Shown piece by piece: positions 22,561 through 32,892 of a DNA stretch of 64,000 bases. Positions within the stretch are counted from its first letter, which is position 1. The number at the start of each line of letters is the position of its first letter. The position numbers were made by a program, and so were the translations under genes. The notes beneath the pieces are model-generated. The model was not told where the DNA came from, did no database searches, and worked only from the letters and a program-made list of their open reading frames with translations. The stretch is from positions 1,116,001 to 1,180,000 of the forward strand of contig JASJOG010000061.1 of assembly GCA_030142905.1 (NCBI GenBank), written 5' to 3'. The stretch is from Heliopora coerulea. Lineage: Eukaryota > Cnidaria > Anthozoa > Scleralcyonacea > Helioporidae.

Positions 22561-24240
22561 ATATCTCCAGGCTTCCGCTAACCAACTATAATAATGTTTG
22601 ACAGTTTAAAAGGCCACAGCACGCCACTGTATATGACAGCACAAAATTACTTTGAGGCCAAATTTGTATGGAAAACCAATATGTTTTACAAATAAAGGCT
22701 CCACAACATGTTACGTTCGTTGTGCGAGACTTTGTCAAAGAACTATTAATAATTTAGTACGTATCTCACAACATCTCTAAGGCGACATCGCGCTGACGCA
22801 TGATACTTCACGGTTCCTTACCTGTATGGAACGTAATTTAGATTATTCCCATTATATTTTGATTTCTTTGTAACTTTCCAAATAAAGAAAATGGAGAAAG
22901 GGACTCAGGAAAATTAAACACGGATATTAAACCCGTGAAAAAAATTTCCTTGCGATATATAGTCGTGAACCGCGACAGCACATGTAGTGGTTGAACAAGA
23001 TAACCCAACACCTACAGAGCGAAAGATGGATAGTGTGCTCGATCATAATAATTTGAACACAGAAAAAGTCAAACTGCGACTACCGAGGCAAGCTTCAAAA
23101 GTCTGCAGTTAATATGACGGCACATAAAAGTCGAGGTAGAAAATTTTTTGTAATTCATAAATGCACAAGTAGAAGGAACTAATAGATTCTTTTGACTTAA
23201 ACAGGCGCACATAATTCTCCGCAACTCCTTAGCTCCTAAGTGCACAAAATACGTGCAGAAAATAAGGGTACAGAACTCGCCGTACCGTCAACTTTGCCTG
23301 GTTCTACGTCCTCATCACCACCATCATCGAAACTTTTGAAATCTAACCATCAGTTTCATCAACCGAACGGTCACAGCTTTGACATTATAGTCGGTGTTTT
23401 TTCATTGTTTGAATATTCTGAAAATATAAAACCCCGACCACATCTCACTACGTTGTTTCCGAGGACGTTTAAATACAAATTTTCCTCATCCGCCAAAGAA
23501 GTAAATTTCATTTCTGCTTACAAAATTTTCTTCATAAATGATGTGAAAGAAATTTATAAGGCAAATAAGTCCTATGCCTTTAACTAACCTTTACTCACAA
23601 ATAACACCATGGAAAGTTAGAAGACGAAGACCCCTTACTCTTCGAGGCACAGGCTGTGGAAGGAAGTCGCATGCATGAACTCTTGCCCTCCCTTTCCAGC
23701 TAAGACTTCTCGAAATTTTCCTCGGCAATTATAGTACTACAAAGCTATTCCGCGGGCCATAGTCACTGTCTTCATCTTCATCCTTTTCTGTGTGATCCGA
23801 CCTAATTTTATCCGGCTCCAAGTAGCTTTCATTTAAAAACTTGACGTATTGTTGTCTGTTGTGAAACTGCAAAATGTTAAATGGGTCGTTCAGTTCTACG
23901 ACTACATTAGGTCAAAGCCTGACATTGTAACCAATGGCTGGAAAAAGACTAAGATACGAGAGTGCTTGAACAAGAACATACAGCTGGAACTTAAGTTTTA
24001 AACACAGAGTTTTGTTTATTGCTGTTGTTGTTGTTTTGTAGTGAACCCACAAAAAGGTTATATTTTGCAGAAAGTCTTTGTTGTTCTTGCTGCCTTTCAT
24101 ATTTTTGAGAGCTTATTGCTACTATTTTGATATTCTTGAGAAAAAATACATAAGTCAAAGAAGGTTGCGCGAAAATTAAAGACGCAAACTTTAAAGGGGC
24201 GCGAACTGGTGCGGGACTAAGGTAGTATGACACAAAACGA
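22561..24240. other. No recognisable gene
   Basis: Plus-strand ORF 23240-23587 (115 residues, Ser/Pro-rich start) has no family signature, and I do not call it a gene. The rest shows no coding or repeat structure that I can support. Confidence 0.4.
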
Positions 24241-24248
24241 GACCTCGA

Positions 24249-24250
<2 letters not shown>

Positions 24251-24281
<31 letters not shown>
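24251..24281. repeat. TA microsatellite
   Basis: Pure (TA)n run at the left side of the Penelope-derived cluster. Confidence 0.9.
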
Positions 24282-24286
<5 letters not shown>

Positions 24287-24461
24287 CAAATATAGACAAA
24301 TATATCTCGAGTGAAACCATATAAAGGCAGAGTGCTCGATACCGAAGTAGAGCAAAATGTGGGAGAAGTGAGAGACAAAACTCGGATTACTTCATAGAAC
24401 TTTTTAATCACGACAAATTTGTTTCGTATGGCAAGCTAAGTTTGCCACACTCGTCAGGTCA

Positions 24462-24509
<48 letters not shown>

Positions 24510-24525
24510 TAATCACTCGACAGAT

Positions 24526-24570
24526 ACACAGCATCTGAAGAGCTTAAATAAAAGCGAAAACGTCTGTGTG
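24526..24570 (+). ncRNA. Degenerate hammerhead-like motif
   Basis: CTGAAGA (24535-24541), a GCTT/AAGC stem II with loop AAATAA, and GAAAACGTC are in hammerhead order. Stem I does not pair cleanly: ACACAG is offset by three bases from the core. It is probably a decayed ribozyme related to 47446-47484. It is followed by unit U (24571-24672), which recurs inverted at 25005-25128 and again at 46905-47012. Confidence 0.35.
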
Positions 24571-24740
24571 AAAAGAGTGGTTCATATATCTTGTTCTTTA
24601 CATTGTCGTTTTATACGATCAATCAATATGCACTTTTGTGTTTTACGAAAGTAAATTTCATCTTACTAAGTGTAGATGTTTGTAAGCTTGGATATATATC
24701 AATATTACGAACCAGGTCTCTAATTAACATCATGCGTGCC

Positions 24741-24810
24741 GTCTGAGACCTTATAGTTTAGTGGTAAAACAACCGTACCGGCAATCGGGAGACACGGGAT
24801 TTTCTAACAT
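24741..24810 (+). repeat. tRNA-like sequence, degenerate
   Basis: An A-box-like TATAGTTTAGTGGTAAAAC is followed at tRNA spacing by a weak B-box region (GGGATTTTCTAAC). It does not fold as a full tRNA, so it is taken as a SINE or tRNA relic. Confidence 0.3.
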
Positions 24811-24859
24811 AAAGCTTGAGAACAAACTTTTCATCATATATATGTATATATATATGGCT

Positions 24860-24975
24860 TAGATGTACCACATGTGTGGGACATTTGAGTTGCCTATATA
24901 ATATAGGCTTCTCCATCTTGCTCGTCAGCACTACACTGATGAGGCCCAGTAGGCCGAAACGGTTCCGTCTGTAGT

Positions 24976-25011
<36 letters not shown>

Positions 25012-25124
25012 AAATAGAATGTGTTTAAGTTGTAAGGCATAAGTAAAAGAGTATATTGATTAACCGTATAAAACGACAATGTAGAGAACAACATATATTA
25101 ACCACTCTTTTCGCACAGGCAGAC

Positions 25125-25130
<6 letters not shown>
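24860..25130 (+). mobile_element. Hammerhead-bearing composite unit, copy A
   Basis: The order is a conserved leader of about 70 bp (from AGATGTACCACA), the hammerhead (24930-24975), a TA microsatellite, then unit U on the opposite strand (25005-25128, AAACGACAATGTAGAGAACA). The same order and relative orientation recurs, reversed, at 46905-47208. No Penelope ORF is found near copy A, so this may be a non-autonomous derivative or a pLTR remnant. Confidence 0.6.
24930..24975 (+). ncRNA. Type I hammerhead ribozyme, copy A
   Basis: Stem I is ACTACA (24930-24935) with TGTAGT (24970-24975), 6 bp perfect. The core CTGATGA is at 24936-24942. Stem II is GGCC/GGCC with loop CAGTA (24943-24955). GAAA is at 24956-24959. 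Stem III pairs ACGG with CCGT around a TT turn (24959-24968), with the cut site after C24969 (GUC triplet). Every invariant position is met. Minimal stem III and open stem I are the known style of Penelope hammerheads, which often work as dimers. This is the cleanest RNA motif in the window. Confidence 0.85.
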
Positions 25131-25202
<72 letters not shown>

Positions 25203-25239
25203 AATATATATGTACATGTAGAAATTGCGAAGTAAACAA

Positions 25240-26580
25240 AACAAAGCGCGGATGCAATGTTCCAGGTCATGGTAAAAGGCCACTTCACTTTTGTACTTTG
25301 TCTGTATGAAACAATTAAGCCAAAAATAATAACCGACTAATACTAAGCGAAGCAGTTTTTCTGCTTTACAGTTGACGAAAACAAACAAGAAATAACAGTT
25401 GTTCAGCGTCGAAGTACTCAAACCGACGGAAAAGGTTCTGGAGTAAACCAATTTTTCAACAGTTTACTCAAGATGATTGCGTTCAATTAATTGCCAATTT
25501 CAGTTGACCATGCCACCCCCCTCCTCTAGTTCTCCATGATCTCTATAGAAGCAAGCCTGCAAGCTACGAGACTTCGTTGTCCCAAGCGTTAGTTATCCAT
25601 CTGTCGTCTACTTGACAAATGGTGGCCAATGAGGAAAAAAAAAAATTGCGGAAAACATATTTTTAACTAGACGCCTGCCACAGACAGCCCTCCGAGTAAT
25701 TATCATTTGGCTTATGAATGACCAGCATATCGCAAATAGATCTATGAAGATGTTACGCGCTAAGCAATGAAGGGTTTTCATCAAAGTTTTCGAGTTTTAG
25801 ACTTGTTTTCGGCTTACTTCTACCTTTTTATGGCTTTGTTACAGCGGTGCAACTGCAAGCTGGGAAGAGTGGGTAAAACCCATGGGCCCCAAGCAATCGA
25901 AATTAATCCACGTCACGTCATGACGGCATGAATTTGCTTAAATAAAGTTTCAAACTATCTTCAATTCTCAGCATGATCGAACTGTCGCCTAAAAGTAAAA
26001 GTTTGGTCCACCGCCTCTAATAGTCGACCTATTTACGTTTAACAGGTTTACCAAAGAATGAAAATGAATTGGTGTGATTATTTTCACTAAATTCCTCTAA
26101 ACATTGCAGATAAAATCCTGTACTATGATTCAATTCCTGCTGTATGAAAGCTACACTATCGTTTGCTTCCGCATTCTAATCAGCAGTTACAAGAAGAAAG
26201 TTTGCAAAAGCTGTAGCGCCGACGCCAGTAAACAAAGTAGTTCCAATCCTACAGCCGTGAAGCAAACCTCATATTCCAAACTTAGAAATTTTTTTTTCTT
26301 CTTTCTAAAATGCTTCTAAGCCACTCTAGTAGCTCCATTAACGTTTTTTGTTGAACACACTTCAAAGTTCCCGGTGTTTTAATAGCTGCTGTTACCGGGA
26401 AACGGTGGGAATGTTCTTCCTTATGCCTTTACTGAAGCCAGGGCGGCGTCAAGATTACTCTAGGGGTTATTCGTTCCTTTTGTTGCACAAGAAGAAATCA
26501 TACTGCAAGTTCACGTCGTGCTTTCGTACGCTCCCATTTCTATAAACCGCGAAGCAATTACCGGAAGTGGTGATTTCCCG
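25240..26580. other. No recognisable gene
   Basis: ORFs 26104-26319 and 26348-26545 are short and unassigned. The first has a Cys-Lys-Ser-rich stretch but no known motif. Confidence 0.4.
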
Positions 26581-26589
26581 AATAAAGGT

Positions 26590-26660
26590 TACGGTTAGGG
26601 TTAGGTTTAGGGATGGGATTAGGATTAGCGTTAGGATCAGGTAACCCTAACCCCAGTGGC
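26590..26660. repeat. Degenerate telomere-like repeat, block 1
   Basis: Loose GGTTAG/GATTAG units (GGTTAGGGTTAGGTTTAGGG near 26592) end in the reverse form AACCCTAACCCC. A second block lies at 28050-28115 and a short third at 36262-36288. They flank the hAT element but lie outside its TIRs. Confidence 0.6.
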
Positions 26661-26765
26661 ACAACTTGGTAAATTGACGCCCGGCGCGAGGGTGAAAAAT
26701 ACCGACCTACCGACCCCCCATAAAAGAGAAAGGAATGAAAAGAAGACTTAAAAAGCAGGCGTGCA

Positions 26766-28020
26766 CAGGGGCGGACTGAGCTGTAGGGCAATCGAATGTG
26801 GATCGAGGGCCGGGATCTTCTGGGGTCCCCCAAAATACCCGGACCGGAAAAAAATTGATATTATTTTCAGCAACAAGTCTCTCAAATGGTAGAAATGTCA
26901 GTGGCAATCACAGGTAGCTGCCAATTCACTGATATAGAAAGCTTAAAAGCATAAAAATGCCGGATTGGATGTTATTCAAGCATGGAGAATGATAAACGAT
27001 TAAACCGACAGACCAGAGATTTTGCCGACGTTCACCAATACGCAGCCACATTTATCAATGAAGTGAACGATAAGTTATCGGGTGAAAATATCAGTCTTTC
27101 ACCAAGTTGCATATCGCAGTAGAAAGTTCAACGATATGTTTCGAGATTTCCTGTCATAACGTCTTTCTAGACACAGTGATACAAAGATTCAACAGATGAT
27201 TCAGTGATCACAAAGATCTGTACGAAGAAATTAGATTAGCACAACTAGCTTAGAAAGCTTAAAGCAATTCCTGACGTCTTGCCCGAAATTGACACGATAT
27301 CATCACAAGAGGATCTCGTATCTTTTGCATTAGTTTACTCTGCACTCAAGCAAGGCCTACCGCCACTGGATCCCGACGACGATTCAGAGGAAGCTGAAGA
27401 TGAAAACTTAGATGGTAAAGTGAATGAGCATCCACCCTCAAAGTCAAACGAATTGGCAAAGAAGGTCATTTGCCAAAACTGTCTTTCGTGTGCCTTCAGA
27501 TTACTGTTCCAGTAAAGGCTATTCTCAACAGCATACGAAAACTTGTACTTACACTGTATTTTACAAGTATTTGATTACACTAAGCATTAAACAATGCTCG
27601 CGCGAAAGATCCTTTTCAAAACTCAAAATACTGAAAACAAGACTAAGATCGTCTTTAACGCAGGAAAATCTTGAGGCACTTATGTTGATTGCTGCGGAAA
27701 AAGATATTGCACTGCAGCTTAAGAACGACCAAGAACGCACCATCGACAAGTTTGCTCTAAATCGAAGGAACTTAGCTCTTTACTTTTACTGTGGACCACT
27801 GAAGACTACAATAAATCACTATGACCGGAAAAAGTTGTTCAAATAAATACGTCTGATTATTGGTTAATTTAGCGCGTCGTGCACTCGTGTTTATTTTAAT
27901 ATCTAAAGGAAGTGGTTATTGTCGAGCTATACACGACATTTAGGCCCTTTGTATAAATTTTTTCTTAGGGGCCCAAGTTTTCCTCCTCCCAAAAGTCAAA
28001 ATGTTGTTAGTCCGCCCATG
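26766..28020. mobile_element. hAT DNA transposon, 1255 bp, with TIRs and 8-bp duplication
   Basis: The left end CAGGGGCGGACTGA (26766-26779) and the right end, read inward CATGGGCGGACTAA (28020-28007), match at 12 of 14 positions. The flanks are GGCGTGCA (26758-26765) and GGCATGCA (28021-28028), an 8-bp target duplication with one change, as expected for hAT. Internal coding is decayed (see next entry). The short length shows it is an internally reduced derivative. Confidence 0.8.
26960..27846 (+). pseudogene. Decayed hAT transposase (ZMYM/52-kDa-repressor type)
   Basis: Disrupted coding starts near 26985 (LNRQTRDFADVHQYAA) with several stops. It continues through an acidic segment in ORF 27279-27515 (DPDDDSEEAEDENLDG) and shifts frame into ORF 27424-27846. 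There RERSFSKLKILKTRLRSS followed by QENLEALMLIA is the hAT C-terminal dimerisation domain. The N-terminal zinc finger and RNase H-like catalytic core are missing. The coding lies fully inside the TIRs, so it belongs to this element. It cannot encode an active transposase. Confidence 0.7.
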
Positions 28021-28049
28021 GGCATGCACAAAGAATATTATATCAAATG

Positions 28050-28115
28050 AGTTAGGGTTAGGATTGAGATTAGGGTTAAGTTTATGATTGGATTTAGGGT
28101 TAAGGTTAAACTTAA
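28050..28115. repeat. Degenerate telomere-like repeat, block 2
   Basis: GTTAGGGTTAGGATTGAG and GATTTAGGGTTAAGGTT units, diverged from TTAGGG. Confidence 0.55.
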
Positions 28116-28194
28116 ACTTAATTTGATATCAGTTTAGTAAGATGCGCAGTCCAAGCAAAAATAAACATCACTAGAATAGACTTTAAATTGACAA

Positions 28195-29007
28195 TAACCA
28201 TCAAAATAAGAACCGCATGCAATTGATGATCATGTCAAAATAAAGTTGAGGACATCATGTAAGAGTCCAGCTAAATTTCTATGCGTTTCCCCTTTTCTTA
28301 TGAATTTTGAGTCGAGGGAATGTCTAAAATATTTGGTGTCTTCCGCGCGGCAACATTCAGATATAGGTTTTAAAGTCAGATAAAATTCCTACAACAGTGC
28401 AAGCAAGCAATGACACACTTTCTGTGCCAGCATCAAGTTTTCCGTTAGAAATGTTTTATTCTCACGAAGATGTCATCATGTTCGGAGACAGAAATGCTCC
28501 CTTCACTCGTATTTTTGAAGAGAAATCAATAATTTTGCGGCGAATTATGAAAGTGAAATTAAAATGTCAAGATATCTCGGCAAATGTCCTCATTACGGTC
28601 GATATATGCGACATATTGGGTAATACGGGGCTGTTTATTTGCATTAGTGCTTTATTTATTTTATATTACTGAGAATAGTAACCCCATCTTAGAATGTAAA
28701 ATACTCGATAAACAATTAAAGATCAAAATTAAAAAATTTAAAATATAAAAATTCTTTGATCTATTAGAATAAATAACAATTAACAAGAATTACTTGCTGC
28801 TTTTGCAGCACGGAGACTAAGATAATTAGCAACTGAGATATGTCTATTCAATGATGAAAGATAAAGTGGATTACGACTATTGTTATTTGCTGATGCGAAG
28901 TCACTCCCTTTGCTGATTAGTAATTTTACAGTATCTAGATGACCATGCTGGCAAGCATAGTGAATAGGCAAGGAACTACCCTTGTTTCTAGAGTGAACGT
29001 CAACACC
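28195..29007. repeat. Ankyrin-locus duplicon D2
   Basis: Its left part (28195-28316) matches 4513-4630 and its right part (about 28480-29007) matches 6385-7203. Homology stops abruptly after CAACACC near 29007, so the duplicate is truncated inside the ankyrin coding sequence. From 29008 to 29556 I see no gene. Confidence 0.65.
28780..29007 (-). pseudogene. Truncated ankyrin-repeat paralogue
   Basis: The minus-strand ORF 28780-28971 reads MPIHYACQHGHLDTVKLL, then SRNPLYLSSLNRHISVANYL. This corresponds to the C-terminal repeats of the 6790-7401 gene. The conserved TPLHLAS has become NPLYLSS, two of the repeats are missing, and the N-terminal half is absent because the duplication ends at about 29007. 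It is a non-functional 3' fragment of the same gene. Confidence 0.7.
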
Positions 29008-29561
29008 CCAGAAACGCAGAAGTGTACAAACCTACAACTGTTCAAATGTACATCTGTGGTTCAAGAGTTAACGATGTCTTTTTGCTATTGTAAAGCAGCT
29101 TATAAACTCCCACCCAAAGGATCTTGCTATTCACGTGCGGAAATGAAAACGCTCGAGCAGATCACCACGATCGTAGATATATAAACTGACACCATTAAAC
29201 TTACGACTGTATTACCTGAATGTAACAAAGTAAAACGAGACATTTTGGGAATATTTTCTCCCGTTAGACCAGTTATCTTTGCTGAAATAATGCACATCAA
29301 AATAGTGCAGAAATTTGTAATTCTTTTTCATGATTTGAGAGAGAAACTTGGTTAAAACCGCTACGGCTAGAGGAGCAGCGGCTATGTCCGAATTTCGCTA
29401 ACTTGAGAAGATATGATAACTTGGGGGAAATAAACCAGGGCTCTCATACCGAAACTGAATAATTCCTTAGCGTGTAAACCATCATTCATTAGAATTAAAA
29501 CTCACAGAGGCGTGATTGCGAAGGTGCCTGGAGGGCCTGTGCCCGTCAAATTTTCTGTTAC

Positions 29562-29642
29562 TGTAGTATCTTGTCACCTTTATTACTTGACCATCAAAAC
29601 GAGCTTGCTTACAACATCCGGGGTGGAAGTGAATCTACTACA
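29562..29642 (-). repeat. 3' LTR (81 bp) of the Ty3-type element
   Basis: TGTAGTATC...CTACTACA, with TG/CA ends, is flanked on the left by GTTAC (29557-29561). On the minus strand it contains AATAAAGG. A purine-rich tract (AGAGGGGAGGAA on the minus strand, about 29644-29655) adjoins its 5' edge and serves as the polypurine tract. Confidence 0.75.
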
Positions 29643-29739
29643 TTCCTCCCCTCTTAGTTACAACATAATTCTTCAACAATTTGAATATCAACAATATAGA
29701 ATGTAACGATAAGTTTTATCTTGTTTCATTTATGGTAAG

Positions 29740-30830
29740 TTAACTTTGTCCATAATAATCTGGCTTGCGTCGCTCTCTTGCTGGGTATTGACGGGATATG
29801 GCTGGATTAGAACACATCTCTTGTTGTGGAACTTCCCCTGCGTTAATGTCCTTAGTAGGTGGTTTTTCCGTCCACGACGTGCTGGTCAATTTCTCTGGGC
29901 TTTCTCTTCTGAGGTTTCTGTCCTCCCCAATCTCATTATTTTCTCTGCTGATGACTTGATCTTGGTGCCTCCTTATCCTTTGGTTGTCATTTAGTTCTAC
30001 TTCAAATGATACCGGTCCTGTTCTCTCTGCAATCTTTCCAGGAATCCATTTCTCACCTTGAGCATAGTTTCTCGCGTACACCAAGTCTCCGGGCTTTAAC
30101 GATCTTTCTTTAGCATGGTTGTCGTGTGATTCTTTCTGATCTAGCTGTTTACTTTCAACTCTTCTTCTTAAATCTGGATTCAATAAATCTAATCTTGACA
30201 ACGGTTTTCGACCTCTCAACAATTCCGCTGGAGTTATACCGGTTGTAGTTTGGGGGGTGATCCTATATTGAAACAAAAAGCGTGAAACTTTTGTTTCAAT
30301 ACTTCCTTCTTTCAACTTTTTCATTCCTTCTTTAAACGTCTGGACTGCCCGTTCAGCTAACGTATTTGACGCTGGGTGGTATGGGGCTGTTTTTACATGT
30401 TTGATGCCATTCTTACTCAGGAATAGTTCAAATTCTTCACTTGTAAAGCACGATCCATTATCACTGACTAGCTATTCGGGAAGACCGTGCGAGGCAAACG
30501 CCGTTCTTAGTTTCTCAATCGTTGCGCTTGAAGTTGAGTTTTTCATTGGGAATACTTCCATCAACTTGGAATATGACTCGATCACTATGAGGAACATTTT
30601 CCTCAGGAACGGTCCCGCATAATCTACACGTATCCTCGACCATGGTCTATTGGGCCACTCCCACGGATGCAATGGTGCTTATGGTGGTGTTTTACGGTGC
30701 GTTTAAAGGATGCAGTACTTGATTTTCTGTTCTAAATCATCGTCCAATCTTGGCCACCAAACAAAGCTACGGGCCAATGCTTTCATACCACAGATTCCAG
30801 GATGTTTCATGTAGTTCATTAATGACCTGG
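29740..30830 (-). pseudogene. Ty3 integrase and C-terminal tail
   Basis: The minus-strand core begins RIRVDYAGPF (first Asp). It has a stop in place of a codon at about 30470, then LVSDNGSCFTSEEF (second Asp) and TLAERAVQTFKEG (Glu), completing D-D-E. The tail (30324-29740) has a GPVSFEVEL chromatin-binding-type region (GPY/F module) and a basic end. The zinc-binding HHCC part upstream is frameshifted (about 30770-30830). Integration activity is lost. Confidence 0.75.
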
Positions 30831-31354
30831 CTTCTCAAACTTGGCGGAACCACTACTCTGTTGCCCCACATAAGACAACCATCATGAAGGCTTAATTCAT
30901 TCCTTTGATTGTAGTACGGACGCAAATCTTCCTTCAAGCAACGTTTAGGACATCCATATTGTATTAGTTTGCAAACTCTGACTAGGATCGGGTCTCGCCT
31001 TGTCACTGTCTTCATTCGACCTGTATCGACTGGAGTTGATTCCAAAATCTGCATCAAAAATACGCTATCGCAAGGTGTCACGGTGTAATTCGCTACATCT
31101 GGCAGTGGTAGGCGACTGAGAGCGTCGGTATTAGCGTGTTCCTTTCCTTCTTTGTACGCTATTGAATATTCGTAAGCAGCTAACATCAAAGCCCAAAGCT
31201 GTACTCTCGTAGACGCCATCTGTGGTATCTGTTTCTTTTCATTGAACAGGCCAAGAAGTGGCTTGTGGTCTGTGTTTATGATAAAATGCCTGCCATATAA
31301 ATATTGGTGAAACTTCTTTACTCCAAATACAATTGCTAGTCCTTCTTTGTCCAA
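30767..31354 (-). pseudogene. Ty3 RNase H and connection region
   Basis: This minus-strand ORF starts MDKEGLAIVFGVKKFHQYLYG, then has INTDHKPLLGLF, the RNase H landmark of Ty3 elements, and HANTDALSRLP, the end of the domain. It leads into the integrase N-terminal region (VVVPPSLRSQVINELHE) before the frame fails. It is linked to the RT upstream through a frameshifted stretch at 31355-31540. Confidence 0.8.
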
Positions 31355-31539
31355 CTGGGCATAGTTTCTCTCCGGAACTGTAAGAGTTTGCGACGCGTAA
31401 GCTAACGGTTATGGGATAGTACAGCCCCTAGTCTATAACGCGATACTTCACAAGCAAGGATTAACTCTTTGCTACTGTCATAGTGGATCAGCAACTCTGC
31501 TGATTTCAAGATATCTTTGGATATCTCAAAAGCTTCTTG

Positions 31540-32443
31540 TTATCTGCTGCCCCATTTCCAGGACACTCCTTTTTGCAGCAGTTTATGTAAGGGTGCCAGA
31601 ATGGTTGCAAGGTTCGGTAAGTACTTCTGATAATAGTTAATCATGCCCAAAAGTGACTTTAGTTCAGAGGTGTTTTTTGGGTTTGGAGCATTCGTTATGA
31701 CTCTCACCTTTTCTTCCACATGTTGAATTCCATGGCGATTAACTCGTTGGACGAGATAAATCACTTCTGGAGCCATAAAAATGCATTTCTTTTCGTTTAG
31801 CCTTAATTCCGCACCAGAAAGCCTCTTCAATACTTCAACCAGGTTGGCGATGTGTTGTTCATCATTTCGACCCGATACAAGGATGTCATCCACTCGAACT
31901 ATGACAAACGAGATTCCTTGTAAAAACGTTCTCCATGGTCCTTTGAAAAATGCCTGGAGCAGAGGATATTCCATAGGGAAGTCCGTTACATTGAAACAAT
32001 CCCCGATGGGTGTTAATGGTCGTATACTTCTTGAAATCGTCGTGTAGTAGCAACTGTTGATATGCCTGTTTAAGATCTAGTTTAGTAAACTTTTCTCCTC
32101 CTCCCAGTGTTGTAAACAAATCCTCTGTCTTTGGTATTGGATAGTTATCCAACTTTGAAACAGCATTCACCGTAACTTTATAGTCACCACAGGTTCTTAC
32201 TGATTGATCTTCCTTCACTATTGGCACAATTGGTGCTGTCCATTCTGAAAACATGACCTTCTCAATCGTTCCCTCTTCCTCCAATCTCTGCAGTTCCTTT
32301 TCAATTTTGTCTTTGATCGCATAAGGTACTGGTCTGGCTTTACAATACTTTGGACTCGCGTTCCCATTGACCACTATTTTAGCTTTTGCTGCTTTGAACG
32401 TTCCGAGGCCTTCTTGAAACACTTCTGGATATTTCTTCAACAT
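31540..32443 (-). pseudogene. Ty3 reverse transcriptase, frameshifted
   Basis: Fingers and palm lie in 32443-31886: ARPVPYAIKDKIEKEL, FTKLDLKQAYQQL (first catalytic Asp) and GLFQCNGLPYGISSAP. After a frameshift near 31950 the second ORF has VRVDDILVSG at the place of the usual Y-x-DD box, so the Tyr is replaced by Arg. The connection ends LGMINYYQKYLPNLA. Frame loss and the altered box indicate a dead enzyme. Confidence 0.85.
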
Positions 32444-32535
32444 TTCATTTAGCTTCTGACTTTCGATTGTGTTGCCACCCGAATTTCAGGTCCTTTCCGC
32501 TTTCTCACGAGTTGTTGTTAACACTTGGTGCCAAT

Positions 32536-32892
32536 TTAATTTAATCTCCTGGAGCCAATTTCTTCCAAGCAAATTAGGACTTTTCCGACAACTACTACGG
32601 CTGATAATGTTTTCCTTTGATCCTCGCACTCCACAGGTACCTTTATGGATCCCAATACTCTGATTTCTTCGCCCATGTAGGTATTTAGTGTTGCGTTGCT
32701 AGGTGTAATCTTTGGTGTTGATTTCAACGTTTTTCTGAACGTTTGTTCACTAATGACAGTCACCGACGCCCCGGTATCCACTTCCATTGCCACATCTTGT
32801 CCATGTAATTGAAGTGTTACGCGGTAAGGATCTTGTCTCGGCGTTCCGATGTTATACATTGAATATCTTTCAACCTGATCTTGATCTTCCAT
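32536..32892 (-). pseudogene. Ty3 aspartic protease
   Basis: The ORF contains VAMEVDTGASVTVIS, the catalytic DTGAS of retropepsins, and a downstream hydrophobic strand (SAVVVVGK). It lies between the gag zinc knuckle and RT, as normal for Ty3. The frame to RT is broken between 32536 and 32443. Confidence 0.8.

Noticed and set aside
24217..25290. ORFs made of repeating Ile-Tyr residues
   Set aside because: Translations of TA microsatellites.
26104..26545. Two consecutive plus-strand ORFs as a gene
   Set aside because: No domain, no start context, homopolymer-rich, and no similarity that I recognise.
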